Position numbers and translations under genes: made by a program. From Lysobacter sp. Root690 (GTDB taxonomy: Bacteria; Pseudomonadota; Gammaproteobacteria; Xanthomonadales; Xanthomonadaceae): a stretch of DNA of 49,281 bases. The DNA lies in contig NZ_LMHM01000001.1 of NCBI RefSeq assembly GCF_001427785.1, positions 450,477 through 499,757 on the forward strand. Reading direction: 5' to 3'. Shown one piece after another: positions 25,100 to 34,472 of the stretch; position 1 is the first letter of the stretch, and the number at the start of each line of letters is the position of its first letter. Below the pieces are notes generated by a model. It did no database searches. It was not told where the DNA came from and saw only the letters and a program-made list of their open reading frames with translations.

Positions 25100-25888
25100 T
25101 CAACCGCACTTGGAATAGCCGCAGTTCAAGCAGGTCGCGCAGCCGTCCATCAGCACCAGCGCCTTGGTGCTGCACTTGTGGCAGACCGTGGCCGAGGGCG
25201 GGAACGAGGCGCCGTCGCCGGTGACGCTGACGTCCTCGACGCGCGGCTCGATCACGGTGATCGACGCCGACGCAGTTACCTCAGAGTTTTTTTTTGAACC
25301 GCGCTGTTCGTAGGCGGCGCGCTTCTCGGCGATCAGCGCGCGCTGGGAATCGCTCATTTCCGGGTCGTGGATCATGCCGATCGACTTGAGGTGGTCCTCG
25401 ACGATGGCGCCCATCTCGGCGACCAAGGAGGGCATGTACACGCCGCCGGCCTTGAAGTAGCCGCCGCGCGGGTCGAACACGGCCTTCATCTCGTCGACCA
25501 GGAAGGTCACGTCGCCGCCCTTGCGGAACACCGCCGACATGATGCGCGTGAGCGCCACGATCCACTGGAAGTGGTCCATGTTCTTGGAGTTGATGAAGAT
25601 CTCGAACGGACGGCGCGATTCGTGTTCGGTGCCGGCGTTGAGCACGATGTCGTTGATGGTGACGTACAACGCGTGCTCGAACAGCGGCGATTTGATCTTG
25701 TAGGTCGAGCCGATCAGGATCTCGGGGCGCTCGATGCGCTCGTGCATCTGGATGACATCGGCGACCGGCAGCTCGACCGGCGCGTTGCGCGCGGCGGCGG
25801 CGGCTTCGGCGGCGCGGGCGTCCTTGGCCTTGTCTTCCTGGCTGATGACGCTGTAGCCCTTGATTTTCTGTTCGATCTTGACGGCCAT
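25100..25888 (-). CDS. nrdJb: Class II ribonucleotide reductase, NrdJb subunit
   Basis: A 262-residue protein matching the separately encoded C-terminal part (NrdJb) of adenosylcobalamin-dependent ribonucleotide reductase in pseudomonads and xanthomonads. Conserved pieces are FINSKNMDHFQWIVALTRIMSAVFRKGGD (about 98-126) and a C-terminal cysteine-rich tail with CHKC and CATCLNCGYSKCG, which carries the redox-active cysteines needed to re-reduce the active site. The ATG at 25888 has AGGAG 9 nt upstream. Its catalytic partner NrdJa lies upstream on the same strand but separated by the histone H1-like gene. Both polypeptides are needed for deoxynucleotide synthesis. Confidence 0.9.
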   Translation of the reverse strand: MAVKIEQKIKGYSVISQEDKAKDARAAEAAAAARNAPVELPVADVIQMHERIERPEILIGSTYKIKSPLFEHALYVTINDIVLNAGTEHESRRPFEIFINSKNMDHFQWIVALTRIMSAVFRKGGDVTFLVDEMKAVFDPRGGYFKAGGVYMPSLVAEMGAIVEDHLKSIGMIHDPEMSDSQRALIAEKRAAYEQRGSKKNSEVTASASITVIEPRVEDVSVTGDGASFPPSATVCHKCSTKALVLMDGCATCLNCGYSKCG

Positions 25889-25987
25889 GGGCCCGACTCC
25901 TGATTGCGGCGGTGCTTGTTCGTGTGCGGGTGGTGCGGGACTTGCGGGGCGATGCGGCGCGAGACGCGGCCACTGCTTTCACCCCAG

Positions 25988-26011
25988 CCCTCTCCCGCTG
26001 GCGGGAGAGGG
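25988..26011. repeat. 11-bp hairpin repeat
   Basis: A perfect 11-bp inverted repeat (25988-25998 and 26001-26011) with a 2-nt gap sits between nrdJb and the histone H1-like gene. The sequence around it, ACCCCAGCCCTCTCCCG, matches a very common dispersed bacterial intergenic repeat. It may attenuate transcription between the two genes. Confidence 0.6.
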
Positions 26012-26031
26012 AGGGACGCTGCGATCAGGCC

Positions 26032-26559
<528 letters not shown>

Positions 26560-26825
26560 GATGCCCTCCTGATGGGCGTTTTTTAATCGCGGTACGTGAG
26601 CGTTACTTGCAATCGGGGGTGTTACCGGAGCGATGCTATACCTGCTGCGCGCGGCTAGACAGTGGCCGCTCGTCGGTTCGCTGCGCGCGAGAGTGATCCG
26701 AGCTGGAATTCCGCGGCCGCGAGGACATTGCCTGCAACCGCGACGCCTGCGATCGCGCCGCGCCGACGCGTCGAGCGACGCCCGAACGCGCGGCCCGCGG
26801 TGGCGGGCGCGCGGCCGGACCGGCC

Positions 26826-28979
26826 TTAGAACTTGCCGTAATACCCTTCCTTGAGCGCATCGAACAGGTTCGCGGCGGAGTGCATTTCGCCGTCGTATTC
26901 GATCTGTTCGTTGCCCTTGACCTCGATCACGCTGCCGTCTTCGAGCTCGAAGCGGTAGGTGGTGTTCTCGAGATCGGCTTCCTTCACCAGCACGCCCTGG
27001 AACGCGGCCGGGTTGAAGCGGAAGGTGGTGCAGCCCTTGAGGCCTTGCTCGTGGGCGTAGCGGTAGATGTCCTTGAAGTCCTCGTACGGGTAATCCGTGG
27101 GGACGTTCGCGGTCTTGGAAATCGAGCTGTCGACCCACCTCTGCGCGGCGGCCTGGACGTCGACGTGTTCCTTCGGCGAAATATCGTCGGCGGAAATGAA
27201 GTAGTCGGGCAGCTTCGCCTCGGCTTCCTCGCTGAACGGCATCGCCTTGGGGTTGATCAGTTCGCGGTAGGCCAGCAGCTCGAACGAATAGACGTCGACC
27301 TTTTCCTTGGACTTCTTGCCTTCGCGGATCACGTTGCGGCTGTAGTGATGGGCGAACGAGGGCTCGATGCCGTTGGAGGCGTTGTTGGCCAGCGACAGCG
27401 AGATAGTGCCGGTCGGCGCGATCGAGCTGTGGTGGGTGAAGCGGCTGCCGACGTCGGCCAGCTCCTCGACCAGTTCGGGCGCGACTTCGGCCACCCGCTG
27501 CATGTAGCGCGAGTACTTGGCGTGCAGGACCTTGCCTGGGATTTCCTGGCCGATCTTCCAGCCGTCGGCCTTCATCTCCGGACGCTTGCGCAGCATCTCG
27601 GCGGTCACGGCGAAGCGCTCTTCCATGATCGGGGCGGCGCCCTTCTCCTTGGCCAGCGCCAGGCCCATTTCCCAGCCGGCCACGGCCATTTCGCGGGCGA
27701 TGCGATCGGTGAACTCGCACGAGGCCTTGGAGCCGTACTTCATCCGCAGCATGGTCACGGTGCTGCCCAGGCCGAGGAAGCCCATGCCGTGGCGGCGCTT
27801 GCGCATGATCTCGTCGCGCTGCTGCTGCAACGGCAGGCCGTTCACTTCGACCACGTTGTCGAGCATGCGGGTGAACACGCGCACGACTTCCTTGTATTCC
27901 TCCCAGTCGAACTCGGCCCGGTCGGTGAAGGCGTTGCGCACGAACTTGGTCAGGTTGACCGAACCCAGCAGGCAGGCGCCGTACGGCGGCAGCGGCTGCT
28001 CGCCGCAGGGGTTGGTCGCGCGGATGGTCTCGCACCACCAGTTGTTGTTCATCTCGTTGACGCGGTCGATCAGGATGAATCCGGGCTCGGCGTAGTCGTA
28101 CGTCGAGACCATGATCATGTCCCACAGGTGCCGCGCGCGGATGTGACCGTAGATCTTGCAGGCGACCAGGCCGTCTTCGCGCGAGATGTAGTTGCGCGTG
28201 GTCGGCCAGTCGCGCCACACCACTTGGGCGGCGTCCTCGAGGTCGACGTCCTCGCGTTCCTTGATGTTGACCGGGAACACCAGCGGCCAGTCGGCGTCGG
28301 TCTTGACCGCGTCCATGAAGCCGTCGGTGATCAGCAGCGACAGGTTGAACTGGCGCAGGCGGCCGTCTTCGCGCTTGGCGCGGATGAAATCCTTCACGTC
28401 GGGGTGGCTGACGTCGAAGGTGCCCATCTGGGCGCCGCGACGGCCGCCGGCCGAGGACACGGTGAAGCACATCTTGTCGTAGATATCCATGAAGGACATC
28501 GGACCGGAGGTGTACGCCCCGGCGCCGGCGACGAACGCGCCGCGCGGCCGCAGGGTGCTGAATTCGTAACCGATGCCGCAACCCGCCTTGAGGGTCAGGC
28601 CGGCTTCGTGGACTTTCTCGAGGATGCCGTCCATCGAGTCTTCGATCGTGCCCGAGACGGTGCAGTTGATCGTCGAGGTGGCGGGCTTATGTTCCAAGGC
28701 GCCTGCATTGGAGGTGATGCGGCCGGCCGGGATCGCGCCGCGGCGCAACGCCCAGGCGAAGCGCTCGTACCAGTACTGCTGCTTCTCGGCATTGGGCTCG
28801 GCGTCGGCCAGAGCGCGGGCGACTCGCAGGTAGGTGCCGTCGATATCGGCATCCACTGCCTCGCCGTTCTTGGTCTTGAGGCGGTACTTCTTGTCCCAGA
28901 TGTCCTGGGACGCGGGCTGCAGGGCCATGTCCTGCTCTGCCGCCGGGTTCTTCACCGCCTCGAGGCGCACGCTGCTCAT
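26826..28979 (-). CDS. nrdJa: Class II (B12-dependent) ribonucleotide reductase catalytic subunit NrdJa
   Basis: A 717-residue adenosylcobalamin-dependent ribonucleoside-diphosphate reductase, catalytic part. C106 in INCTVSG and the N323-P-C325-G-E327 finger loop are the canonical radical and acid/base residues, and the KAGCGIGYEF (about 131-140) and SSAGGRRGAQMG (about 175-186) stretches are typical. It reduces ribonucleotides in the cytoplasm, with or without oxygen, given B12. The redox cysteine tail is on the separate NrdJb. The ATG at 28979 follows AAGGAG at 11 nt. No cobalamin riboswitch was recognised upstream; a small palindrome at 29121-29141 is a possible operator. Confidence 0.95.
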   Translation of the reverse strand: MSSVRLEAVKNPAAEQDMALQPASQDIWDKKYRLKTKNGEAVDADIDGTYLRVARALADAEPNAEKQQYWYERFAWALRRGAIPAGRITSNAGALEHKPATSTINCTVSGTIEDSMDGILEKVHEAGLTLKAGCGIGYEFSTLRPRGAFVAGAGAYTSGPMSFMDIYDKMCFTVSSAGGRRGAQMGTFDVSHPDVKDFIRAKREDGRLRQFNLSLLITDGFMDAVKTDADWPLVFPVNIKEREDVDLEDAAQVVWRDWPTTRNYISREDGLVACKIYGHIRARHLWDMIMVSTYDYAEPGFILIDRVNEMNNNWWCETIRATNPCGEQPLPPYGACLLGSVNLTKFVRNAFTDRAEFDWEEYKEVVRVFTRMLDNVVEVNGLPLQQQRDEIMRKRRHGMGFLGLGSTVTMLRMKYGSKASCEFTDRIAREMAVAGWEMGLALAKEKGAAPIMEERFAVTAEMLRKRPEMKADGWKIGQEIPGKVLHAKYSRYMQRVAEVAPELVEELADVGSRFTHHSSIAPTGTISLSLANNASNGIEPSFAHHYSRNVIREGKKSKEKVDVYSFELLAYRELINPKAMPFSEEAEAKLPDYFISADDISPKEHVDVQAAAQRWVDSSISKTANVPTDYPYEDFKDIYRYAHEQGLKGCTTFRFNPAAFQGVLVKEADLENTTYRFELEDGSVIEVKGNEQIEYDGEMHSAANLFDALKEGYYGKF

Positions 28980-29785
28980 GCCTGTTTCATCTCCTTCTAT
29001 TGGCGGCGGGCCGTTGGGTTGCGCCCGCCGCCGGTGGTTTCTTTTTTGAACGGGTAATCGGGGTGTGTCTGAAGGTGTTGCGTACTGCGGGTGGATCGGT
29101 GGATCGACTGCTGGGTAATCGGGACACTCTATTTATGTCCCGCGACCTGACTCGATCCCACGCATGCTGTGTAACGACTGCAGCGTGTAGAGCCTGTCGC
29201 GGGTGTTGCGCCTGGCGCCGGACAAGGTCCTTAGCCGGGTGGATCAGCCCGTCGTCAGCCCCCCGCCGACGACGACGCACGCGATCGCGTGAATTACGCG
29301 CCGCGTGCGGCTGGTATGCGTGTTTTGAGGTTCTCGTTCGTCGTCGTCATGCGCCCGCTCACTGTCTAGGCGATGCCTGCACACCCACCCAAGCTGAACC
29401 CCTACGCTTGGGCTCCTCCTGCCGGGCCGACCACTAGATGTTGTGGCCCCGCAGGGACTTCAAACTACGCCGCGCGTTTGTCGAAGTCAACGGCTTGTTG
29501 ATGACTATCACGCTTTCTCTGACCCGGCTCTGTCACAGATTCCAGTTCCGATGCGGCGGCGATACATCCTCGGCCAAGGGCCTGCGTACACTGCGCGGCC
29601 CGTGCTGGCCGTGCGTCACTTCATCGGCTATTTATCGCCCTGCTCCAACAATGAATGGGTACGGCATCGAACCACCGCGCGCCGCGGCGGTCCAAGCCTG
29701 CGACCGGCGCGGCCGCCCTGGCGGCAAGGCCGAACTGCCACGATGTCCTCCCTCTTTCTTTCACGTTGACCGGAACCGCGACGCG
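28980..29785. other. Divergent intergenic region, nrdJa to protease gene
   Basis: About 806 bases between divergent genes. No supported gene: frames that can be read here are arginine-rich and lack a ribosome site. The part nearest nrdJa includes the palindrome at 29121-29141. The part nearest the protease must hold its promoter, but no clear box could be assigned. Confidence 0.5.
29121..29141. promoter_or_regulatory. Palindrome upstream of nrdJa, possible operator
   Basis: GGGACA (29121-29126) and TGTCCC (29136-29141) form a perfect 6-bp inverted repeat around a 9-nt AT-rich centre, 142 bp upstream of nrdJa. The ACACTCTATTTATGT core only loosely resembles NrdR boxes. Possible binding site for a regulator such as NrdR, but weak. 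Confidence 0.3.
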
Positions 29786-31219
29786 ATGCGCCCTCTGCCG
29801 ACCTTGCTGACCCTTGCCCTGGCCGCCGCGTTCGGCGGTTTCGCCGCCACCGCGATCCGCGAAGGGATCCAAGCGCCCGCGGCGGCCTCGCCGGCCGCGG
29901 CCGCGGTGATGCCGACCGCCGCCGCGCTGCCGGCCTCGGTCGGCGGCCAGTTGCTGCCCTCGCTGGCACCGATGCTGCAGAAGGTCACCCCGGCCGTGGT
30001 CAGCGTGCATACCAAGCAGACCGTGCGCATCCGCAACCCGTTCGCCAACGATCCGTTCTTCCGCCGCATGTTCCCGAACATCCCGCAGGAGCGGATCAAC
30101 GAATCGCTGGGCTCGGGCGTGATCGTCGACGCCAAGAACGGCTACGTGCTGACCAATCACCACGTGATCGAAGGCGCCGACGAGGTCTCGGTGACCTTGG
30201 CCGACGGGCGCACGGTCAAGGCCGAGTTCCTCGGCTCGGACCCGGACACCGACGTGGCGGTGATGCGGATTCCGGCGCAGAACCTCAGCGCGATCACCCT
30301 GGCCGATTCCGATGCGCTACGGGTCGGCGACTTCGTGGTCGCGGTCGGCAACCCGTTCGGGATCGGCCAGACGGTGACCTCGGGCATCGTCTCGGCGGTC
30401 GGCCGCAGCGGCTTGCGCGGGCTGGGCTATCAGAACTTCATTCAGACCGACGCCTCGATCAACCCGGGCAATTCCGGCGGCGCGCTGGTCAATCTCAACG
30501 GCGAGCTGATCGGCATCAACACCGCCAGCTTCAATCCGCAGGGCAGCATGGCCGGCAACATCGGCCTGGGCTTCGCGATCCCGGTGAACCTGGCGCGCAA
30601 CATCAAGGACCAGCTGATCGCCAACAACGGCGTGGTGCGTCGCGGCACGCTGGGGCTGGAATCGCAGGACGTCACCCCGCAACTCGCGGCCGGGCTGAAA
30701 CTGTCCGAACCGCGCGGCGCGCTGGTCTCGCGCGTGTTCGCCGGCAGCGCGGCGGCGGCGGCCGGGCTCAAGCCCGGCGACGTGATCCTGACCGCCAACG
30801 GCCAGCGCGTCGACGGCCGCGATGCGCTGCGCAATTTCGAAGGCCTGCAGGCGATCGGCAGCAAGATCGCGCTGGACGTGCAGCGCGACGGCCAGACGGT
30901 GCAACTGAACGCGACCCTGCGCGAACAGCCCAAGGCGATGGCCGGCGCCGAACTCGATCCACGCCTGACCGGCGCGACCTTCGCCGAAGTGCCCGAACGC
31001 CTGCGCCAATCCGGCGTTTCCGGCGTGGTGGTGGAAAGCGTGACCCGCGGAAGTCGCGCCGAAGCGAACAATTTGCGCAAGGACGACGTCATCGTTGCCG
31101 CCAGCAGCGGCGATTTCGACGATCTGCCCGGCTTCCGCGCGAGCTTCACGCGGACTCCGGCACAGTTGGTCCTGCGGATCCGCCGCGGCAACAGTGTCGG
31201 CAATCTGCCAATGCAGTAA
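29786..31219 (+). CDS. DegP/DegQ-family periplasmic serine protease
   Basis: A 477-residue HtrA-type protease and chaperone for misfolded envelope proteins. A signal peptide covers about residues 1-23. The catalytic triad is H126 (TNHHV), D156 (DPDTDVAV) and S230 (NPGNSGGA). Two PDZ domains follow, about 290-375 and 390-470, ending at RIRRGN. Length and two PDZ domains fit DegQ/DegP rather than DegS. The ATG at 29786 begins a good signal peptide; several in-frame upstream codons exist but would break it. It is divergent from nrdJa and followed by an unrelated operon, so it is probably monocistronic and often envelope-stress controlled, though no RpoE box was found. Confidence 0.93.
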   Translation: MRPLPTLLTLALAAAFGGFAATAIREGIQAPAAASPAAAAVMPTAAALPASVGGQLLPSLAPMLQKVTPAVVSVHTKQTVRIRNPFANDPFFRRMFPNIPQERINESLGSGVIVDAKNGYVLTNHHVIEGADEVSVTLADGRTVKAEFLGSDPDTDVAVMRIPAQNLSAITLADSDALRVGDFVVAVGNPFGIGQTVTSGIVSAVGRSGLRGLGYQNFIQTDASINPGNSGGALVNLNGELIGINTASFNPQGSMAGNIGLGFAIPVNLARNIKDQLIANNGVVRRGTLGLESQDVTPQLAAGLKLSEPRGALVSRVFAGSAAAAAGLKPGDVILTANGQRVDGRDALRNFEGLQAIGSKIALDVQRDGQTVQLNATLREQPKAMAGAELDPRLTGATFAEVPERLRQSGVSGVVVESVTRGSRAEANNLRKDDVIVAASSGDFDDLPGFRASFTRTPAQLVLRIRRGNSVGNLPMQ

Positions 31220-31275
31220 TCGCAGGTGGCGTAAGGTGCCGAGCATCGTGCCGTCGCCGTCCGCAGTGTTTTCGT

Positions 31276-31346
31276 TTCGATGCGTCAGGTTTCAAGCGAC
31301 ACCGTCAAGGCACCACGCTTCAATGCGTCATGTTCGATGCGCCATG
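31276..31346. repeat. 14-bp direct repeats TTCRATGCGYCATG
   Basis: Two adjoining 14-bp units (31319-31332 and 31333-31346) differ at two positions; a third copy lies at 31276-31289 (last base pair pair changed). They are in the 267-bp gap between the protease gene and the DUF883 operon, about 140 bp before its start. Confidence 0.6.
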
Positions 31347-31486
31347 CTTCATCGCACCGTTCGCGGCGCAATCCGCTCACCCTCGTCGCGCGTCACCGAT
31401 CGGCCCCCGCCGCCGGGCTCGCGACAACCCGCTAGAACCCTGGACTTGTTCAGCGGTTCATCCATGCAGCACGGAGGAACACCCTG

Positions 31487-31849
31487 ATGACCCCTACCTC
31501 GACCGACGCCATCAAGAGCAACCTGGGCGAAGCCGGCACCCATCTCAAGCAAGCCGCCGCCGACGCCGGCGACGCGATCCGCAATGCCGCCAGCGTGGCC
31601 GGCGATGAATTGAAGGTCGGCAAGGCCAACGTCAAGTCCGGCCTGGCCGACAGCGCCCTGGCCGGCATCGCCGCGGCCGAGAACGCCGGCGGCGCCGCGC
31701 GCGAGCAAGTCGACGCGCTGATGGACAAGGGCCGCGACCTGATCGAAAGCGCCGCCGAACTGGTGCGCGAACGTCCGCTGGCGTCGTTCGGCGTGGCCTT
31801 CGCCGCCGGCTTCATCATCGCCAAGCTCGCCCGCGGCGGCGACAAGTAA
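31487..31849 (+). CDS. DUF883 (YqjD/ElaB-like) membrane protein
   Basis: A 120-residue protein of the DUF883 family. The N-terminal 80 residues form an alanine-rich amphipathic helix; the C-terminal hydrophobic segment (about 98-113, FGVAFAAGFIIAKLA) anchors it in the inner membrane. The E. coli relatives YqjD and ElaB bind ribosomes and membrane in stationary phase; that role is only assumed here. GGAGG lies 12 nt before the ATG. It heads an operon with the next two genes. Confidence 0.88.
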   Translation: MTPTSTDAIKSNLGEAGTHLKQAAADAGDAIRNAASVAGDELKVGKANVKSGLADSALAGIAAAENAGGAAREQVDALMDKGRDLIESAAELVRERPLASFGVAFAAGFIIAKLARGGDK

Positions 31850-31851
31850 GC

Positions 31852-32394
31852 GTGAGCGACACGCCCGGCATGGACCCTCACGCCCAGGCGCCTTCGGGCG
31901 CCCCAGGCGGCGACTCGCAACGTTCCGCCGCGGACGATCGCGCACCTTCGATCGACGCGGCGTTCCGCGACATCAGCAGCGCGGGCCGCGAGGGCCTGTC
32001 GGCCGCGCTCGACACCGGCCGCGCCTTGCGCGGCCTGGTGGTGGCCGATCTCGCCCTGGCGCGCAGTGCGCTGGGGCGGGCCTTGCTGTGGGTCAGCGTG
32101 GCGATCGTGTTCGGTGCCTCGTCGTGGCTGCTGTTGATGGCGGCGCTGATCGCGGTGCTCAACGGCGTGCTGGGCTGGTCGTGGATGGCCTCGATGGCGT
32201 TCGCGGCCGGGCTCAGCCTGGTCGTGACCGGCGTGGGCGTGTGGCAGGCCTTGCGTTACTTCGAACACACCCGCCTGGACGCCACCCGCCGGCAATTGCG
32301 CCGGCTGGGCATCGGCGATGACGACGACGATGCGACTCCGCTCGGCGTCGCGCCGGGGCTCACGCCCCGCGATCCCAACCGCACGGAGGCGTGA
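31852..32394 (+). CDS. YqjE-like/phage-holin superfamily III membrane protein
   Basis: A 180-residue protein starting at GTG, 2 bp after the preceding stop. A hydrophilic N-terminal 60 residues, two adjoining membrane segments (about 81-104 and 109-130) and an acidic C-terminal tail including DDDDD fit the YqjE-like (holin superfamily III) pattern. The family's activity is not known; despite the superfamily name no phage genes are near. Its place between DUF883 and a YqjK-like gene mirrors the E. coli yqjD-yqjE-yqjK set. Confidence 0.82.
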   Translation: MSDTPGMDPHAQAPSGAPGGDSQRSAADDRAPSIDAAFRDISSAGREGLSAALDTGRALRGLVVADLALARSALGRALLWVSVAIVFGASSWLLLMAALIAVLNGVLGWSWMASMAFAAGLSLVVTGVGVWQALRYFEHTRLDATRRQLRRLGIGDDDDDATPLGVAPGLTPRDPNRTEA

Positions 32395-32777
32395 TGAGCC
32401 GTTTCGAAGCCTTGCAACGCCGGGTCCATAAGCGCGAGAAGCTGCTCGAAGGCCGTTATCAGCAGGCGGTCGAGCGTAAAGACGCATTGAAAGCCAGTTG
32501 GCGCGAAGCGTGGACGCCGGGTCGGATCGTCATCGCCGGTTTGGTCAGCGGTTTCGTGATGGGTCGCGCCGAGCCGGTCAAGATCGCGGTCAAGAGCGGC
32601 AATCTGATGCAAATCGTGACCTTGCTGTCGGGCCTGTTCGCCGGCACCAGCGCGCAGGAAGCCGCGCAGAACGCCGACAAGGCCGCGGGCCAGGCCGGTC
32701 ATGCGGCGCGCGAGGCCGGTCACGCCGCCGACAGCGCGCACGAGGCGGCGCAAACGGGCGAACGCGACGCGGCCTGA
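32394..32777 (+). CDS. YqjK-like small protein
   Basis: A 127-residue protein translated from the ATG at 32394, which overlaps the preceding stop (TGATG); a GTG just upstream (32391) is in frame too. A basic N-terminus (RRVHKREKLLEGRYQ) precedes a moderately hydrophobic stretch (about 45-57) and an alanine/histidine-rich tail. Third gene of the yqjD-E-K-like operon. Sequence similarity to YqjK is loose, and the call rests mainly on position. Confidence 0.7.
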   Translation: MSRFEALQRRVHKREKLLEGRYQQAVERKDALKASWREAWTPGRIVIAGLVSGFVMGRAEPVKIAVKSGNLMQIVTLLSGLFAGTSAQEAAQNADKAAGQAGHAAREAGHAADSAHEAAQTGERDAA

Positions 32778-33120
32778 GGCCGCTCGCCATCGCTTAGCGA
32801 CAACGATTCCAGCAACGGCGATGCTTCGGGCATCGCCTTTCCCGTGCGCGTAAACGGCGCAAGCCGCGACTGCATGGGTCGGGCGGCTTGATTCGCACTC
32901 CATTACCTCGGGCCTCGTCGGTTCGGTGCGGCCATGGTCCGATCCGCCGCGACGACCCGGTCCGAACGCGACTGCAAGGCGCGCGCTTCGACAAGGCCAC
33001 TTCAGCAAGACCATTTCGGCAACCCGTTTCGAGCGGTCCCGCGCGTGTGTCCGGCGTGATGGCGAACACACACGCGACAGCGCACAGTACGCGCTCCGAA
33101 AACGCCGAGCCTTCGCCGCC
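32778..33120. other. Intergenic region before the AI-2E-type permease
   Basis: About 343 bases. Apart from the terminator at 32817-32840 nothing is recognised. The true permease start is uncertain and may fall inside this stretch. Confidence 0.45.
32817..32840 (+). terminator. Terminator of the YqjD-E-K-like operon
   Basis: An 8-bp perfect stem (32817-32824 with 32830-32837) around a TTCGG loop, followed by TTT. It lies 40 bp after the last operon gene. Confidence 0.55.
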
Positions 33121-34344
33121 TTGAGCCAGACCGCGCCGCCGTCCGCCTCACCCGAGCCGTCCGACCCGGCGCAATCGCAGCCGACCGACCCGCGCATCGC
33201 TTCGTCCGATCCCACCGTCGAACCGACCGCCGACACGCCGCCCGCAACCGACGCAACCGCGTCGCCACCGCCCGACGCCGCTGTCAAACCGCCGATGCCG
33301 CCGCGTCCGCGCGCGCCGATGCCGCTGCTGGTGCTGGCCATGCTCGCGATCGGCTACACCTTGTGGGCCGCGCAGGAGCTGCTGCTGCCGGTGCTGCTGG
33401 CCGCGTTCTTCGCCCTGGTCGGCAATCCGATCCTGCGCCTGCTCGGCAAATTTTACGTGCCGCGTTTTCTCGGCGCGTTGATCGTGCTGGCCGGTGGCCT
33501 CGCCGTCGCCGGCGCGCTGACCGTGCAACTGGCCGAACCGGCCGGCGAATGGGTGCGTCAGGTGCCGCGCGAAATGAAGCAGATCGGCCCGAAGCTGCGG
33601 CAGATGACCAAGCCGCTGCAGGACGCCAACCGCGCCGCGCAAAATTTCGCCCGAGCCGCCGGCGGCGAAAGCACCAGCAAGCCGGTGCAGGTGGTCAAGA
33701 CCGAACTCAACGATCCCTACCGCTCGCTGACCGCCACGCCCAAGTACATCGCCCAGGCACTGGCGGTGGTGCTGCTGACGTTCTTCTTCATGGTCTATGG
33801 CGAATCCTTGCAGCGCAACGCGATCGCGCTGCTGCCGAGCCAACGCAAGAAAGTGGTCACCATCGACATCCTGCATTCGATCGAGCGCGAGATCTCGCGC
33901 TACGTATTGACCATCAGCCTGATCAACACCGGTTTCGGCCTGGCCTTGGCGGGCGCGCTGTATGCGCTGGGCGTGCCGGTGCAGGAGTCGCTGCTGTGGG
34001 GCACGATGGCGGCGATCCTGAATTTCGCCCCGTTCGTGGGCCCGCTGATCGGCATGGCGGTGATGCTGCTGATGGGACTGGTCGCGTTCGACGAGCTGTG
34101 GCCGTCGCTGCTGCCGGTCGGGCTGTACCTGCTGCTGCACACGATCGAATCGCAGGCGGTGACGCCGATCGTGCTGGGCCGGCGCATGCGTTTGTCGCCG
34201 CTGGTGCTGATCCTGGCGCTGATGTTCTTCGGCTGGCTGTGGGGCATCATCGGCCTGCTGCTGGCGGTGCCGATGCTGGTGTGCGTGAAGCTGGTGCTGG
34301 CGCGGATCGAAGGTCTTGAGGGGTGGTCGAAGTTGCTGGAGTGA
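33121..34344 (+). CDS. AI-2E-type transporter (PerM family)
   Basis: An inner-membrane protein of the AI-2 exporter/PerM family, about 407 residues from a TTG at 33121. The first 60 residues are proline/alanine-rich and hydrophilic. Family features include helix pairs at about 62-80 and 85-110, a large hydrophilic loop (about 140-205), the FFFMVYGESLQRN region, and the C-terminal block ALYALGVPVQESLLWGTMAAILNFAPFVGPLIG with ITP/SPLVLIL downstream. The family has members that export small molecules and others that may act as Na+/H+ antiporters; substrate unknown. The start is uncertain: an ATG at 32926 would add a poorly conserved Arg-rich leader, and no ribosome site marks the TTG. Confidence 0.85.
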   Translation: MSQTAPPSASPEPSDPAQSQPTDPRIASSDPTVEPTADTPPATDATASPPPDAAVKPPMPPRPRAPMPLLVLAMLAIGYTLWAAQELLLPVLLAAFFALVGNPILRLLGKFYVPRFLGALIVLAGGLAVAGALTVQLAEPAGEWVRQVPREMKQIGPKLRQMTKPLQDANRAAQNFARAAGGESTSKPVQVVKTELNDPYRSLTATPKYIAQALAVVLLTFFFMVYGESLQRNAIALLPSQRKKVVTIDILHSIEREISRYVLTISLINTGFGLALAGALYALGVPVQESLLWGTMAAILNFAPFVGPLIGMAVMLLMGLVAFDELWPSLLPVGLYLLLHTIESQAVTPIVLGRRMRLSPLVLILALMFFGWLWGIIGLLLAVPMLVCVKLVLARIEGLEGWSKLLE

Positions 34345-34472
34345 GATCGCACGACGTGCCGCGCGCTGTCCGAGGTCTTTGCGACAGCGGCTTCAGCCAC
34401 GATGCTTTCCAATTCGTCGCGCCGAAATCGCACTCGCGTCTGCAGCCGCGTAATCGCCCCGAATAGTCCGCA

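Noticed and set aside
26655-26670. GCCACTGT-like stretch on the minus strand, suggesting a cobalamin riboswitch
   Set aside because: It lies after nrdJa rather than before it, and no B12 box or surrounding riboswitch helices are seen.
31852-32394. Holin-like gene as a sign of a prophage
   Set aside because: It sits in a YqjD-YqjE-YqjK-like operon with no phage genes around, so the superfamily name is misleading.
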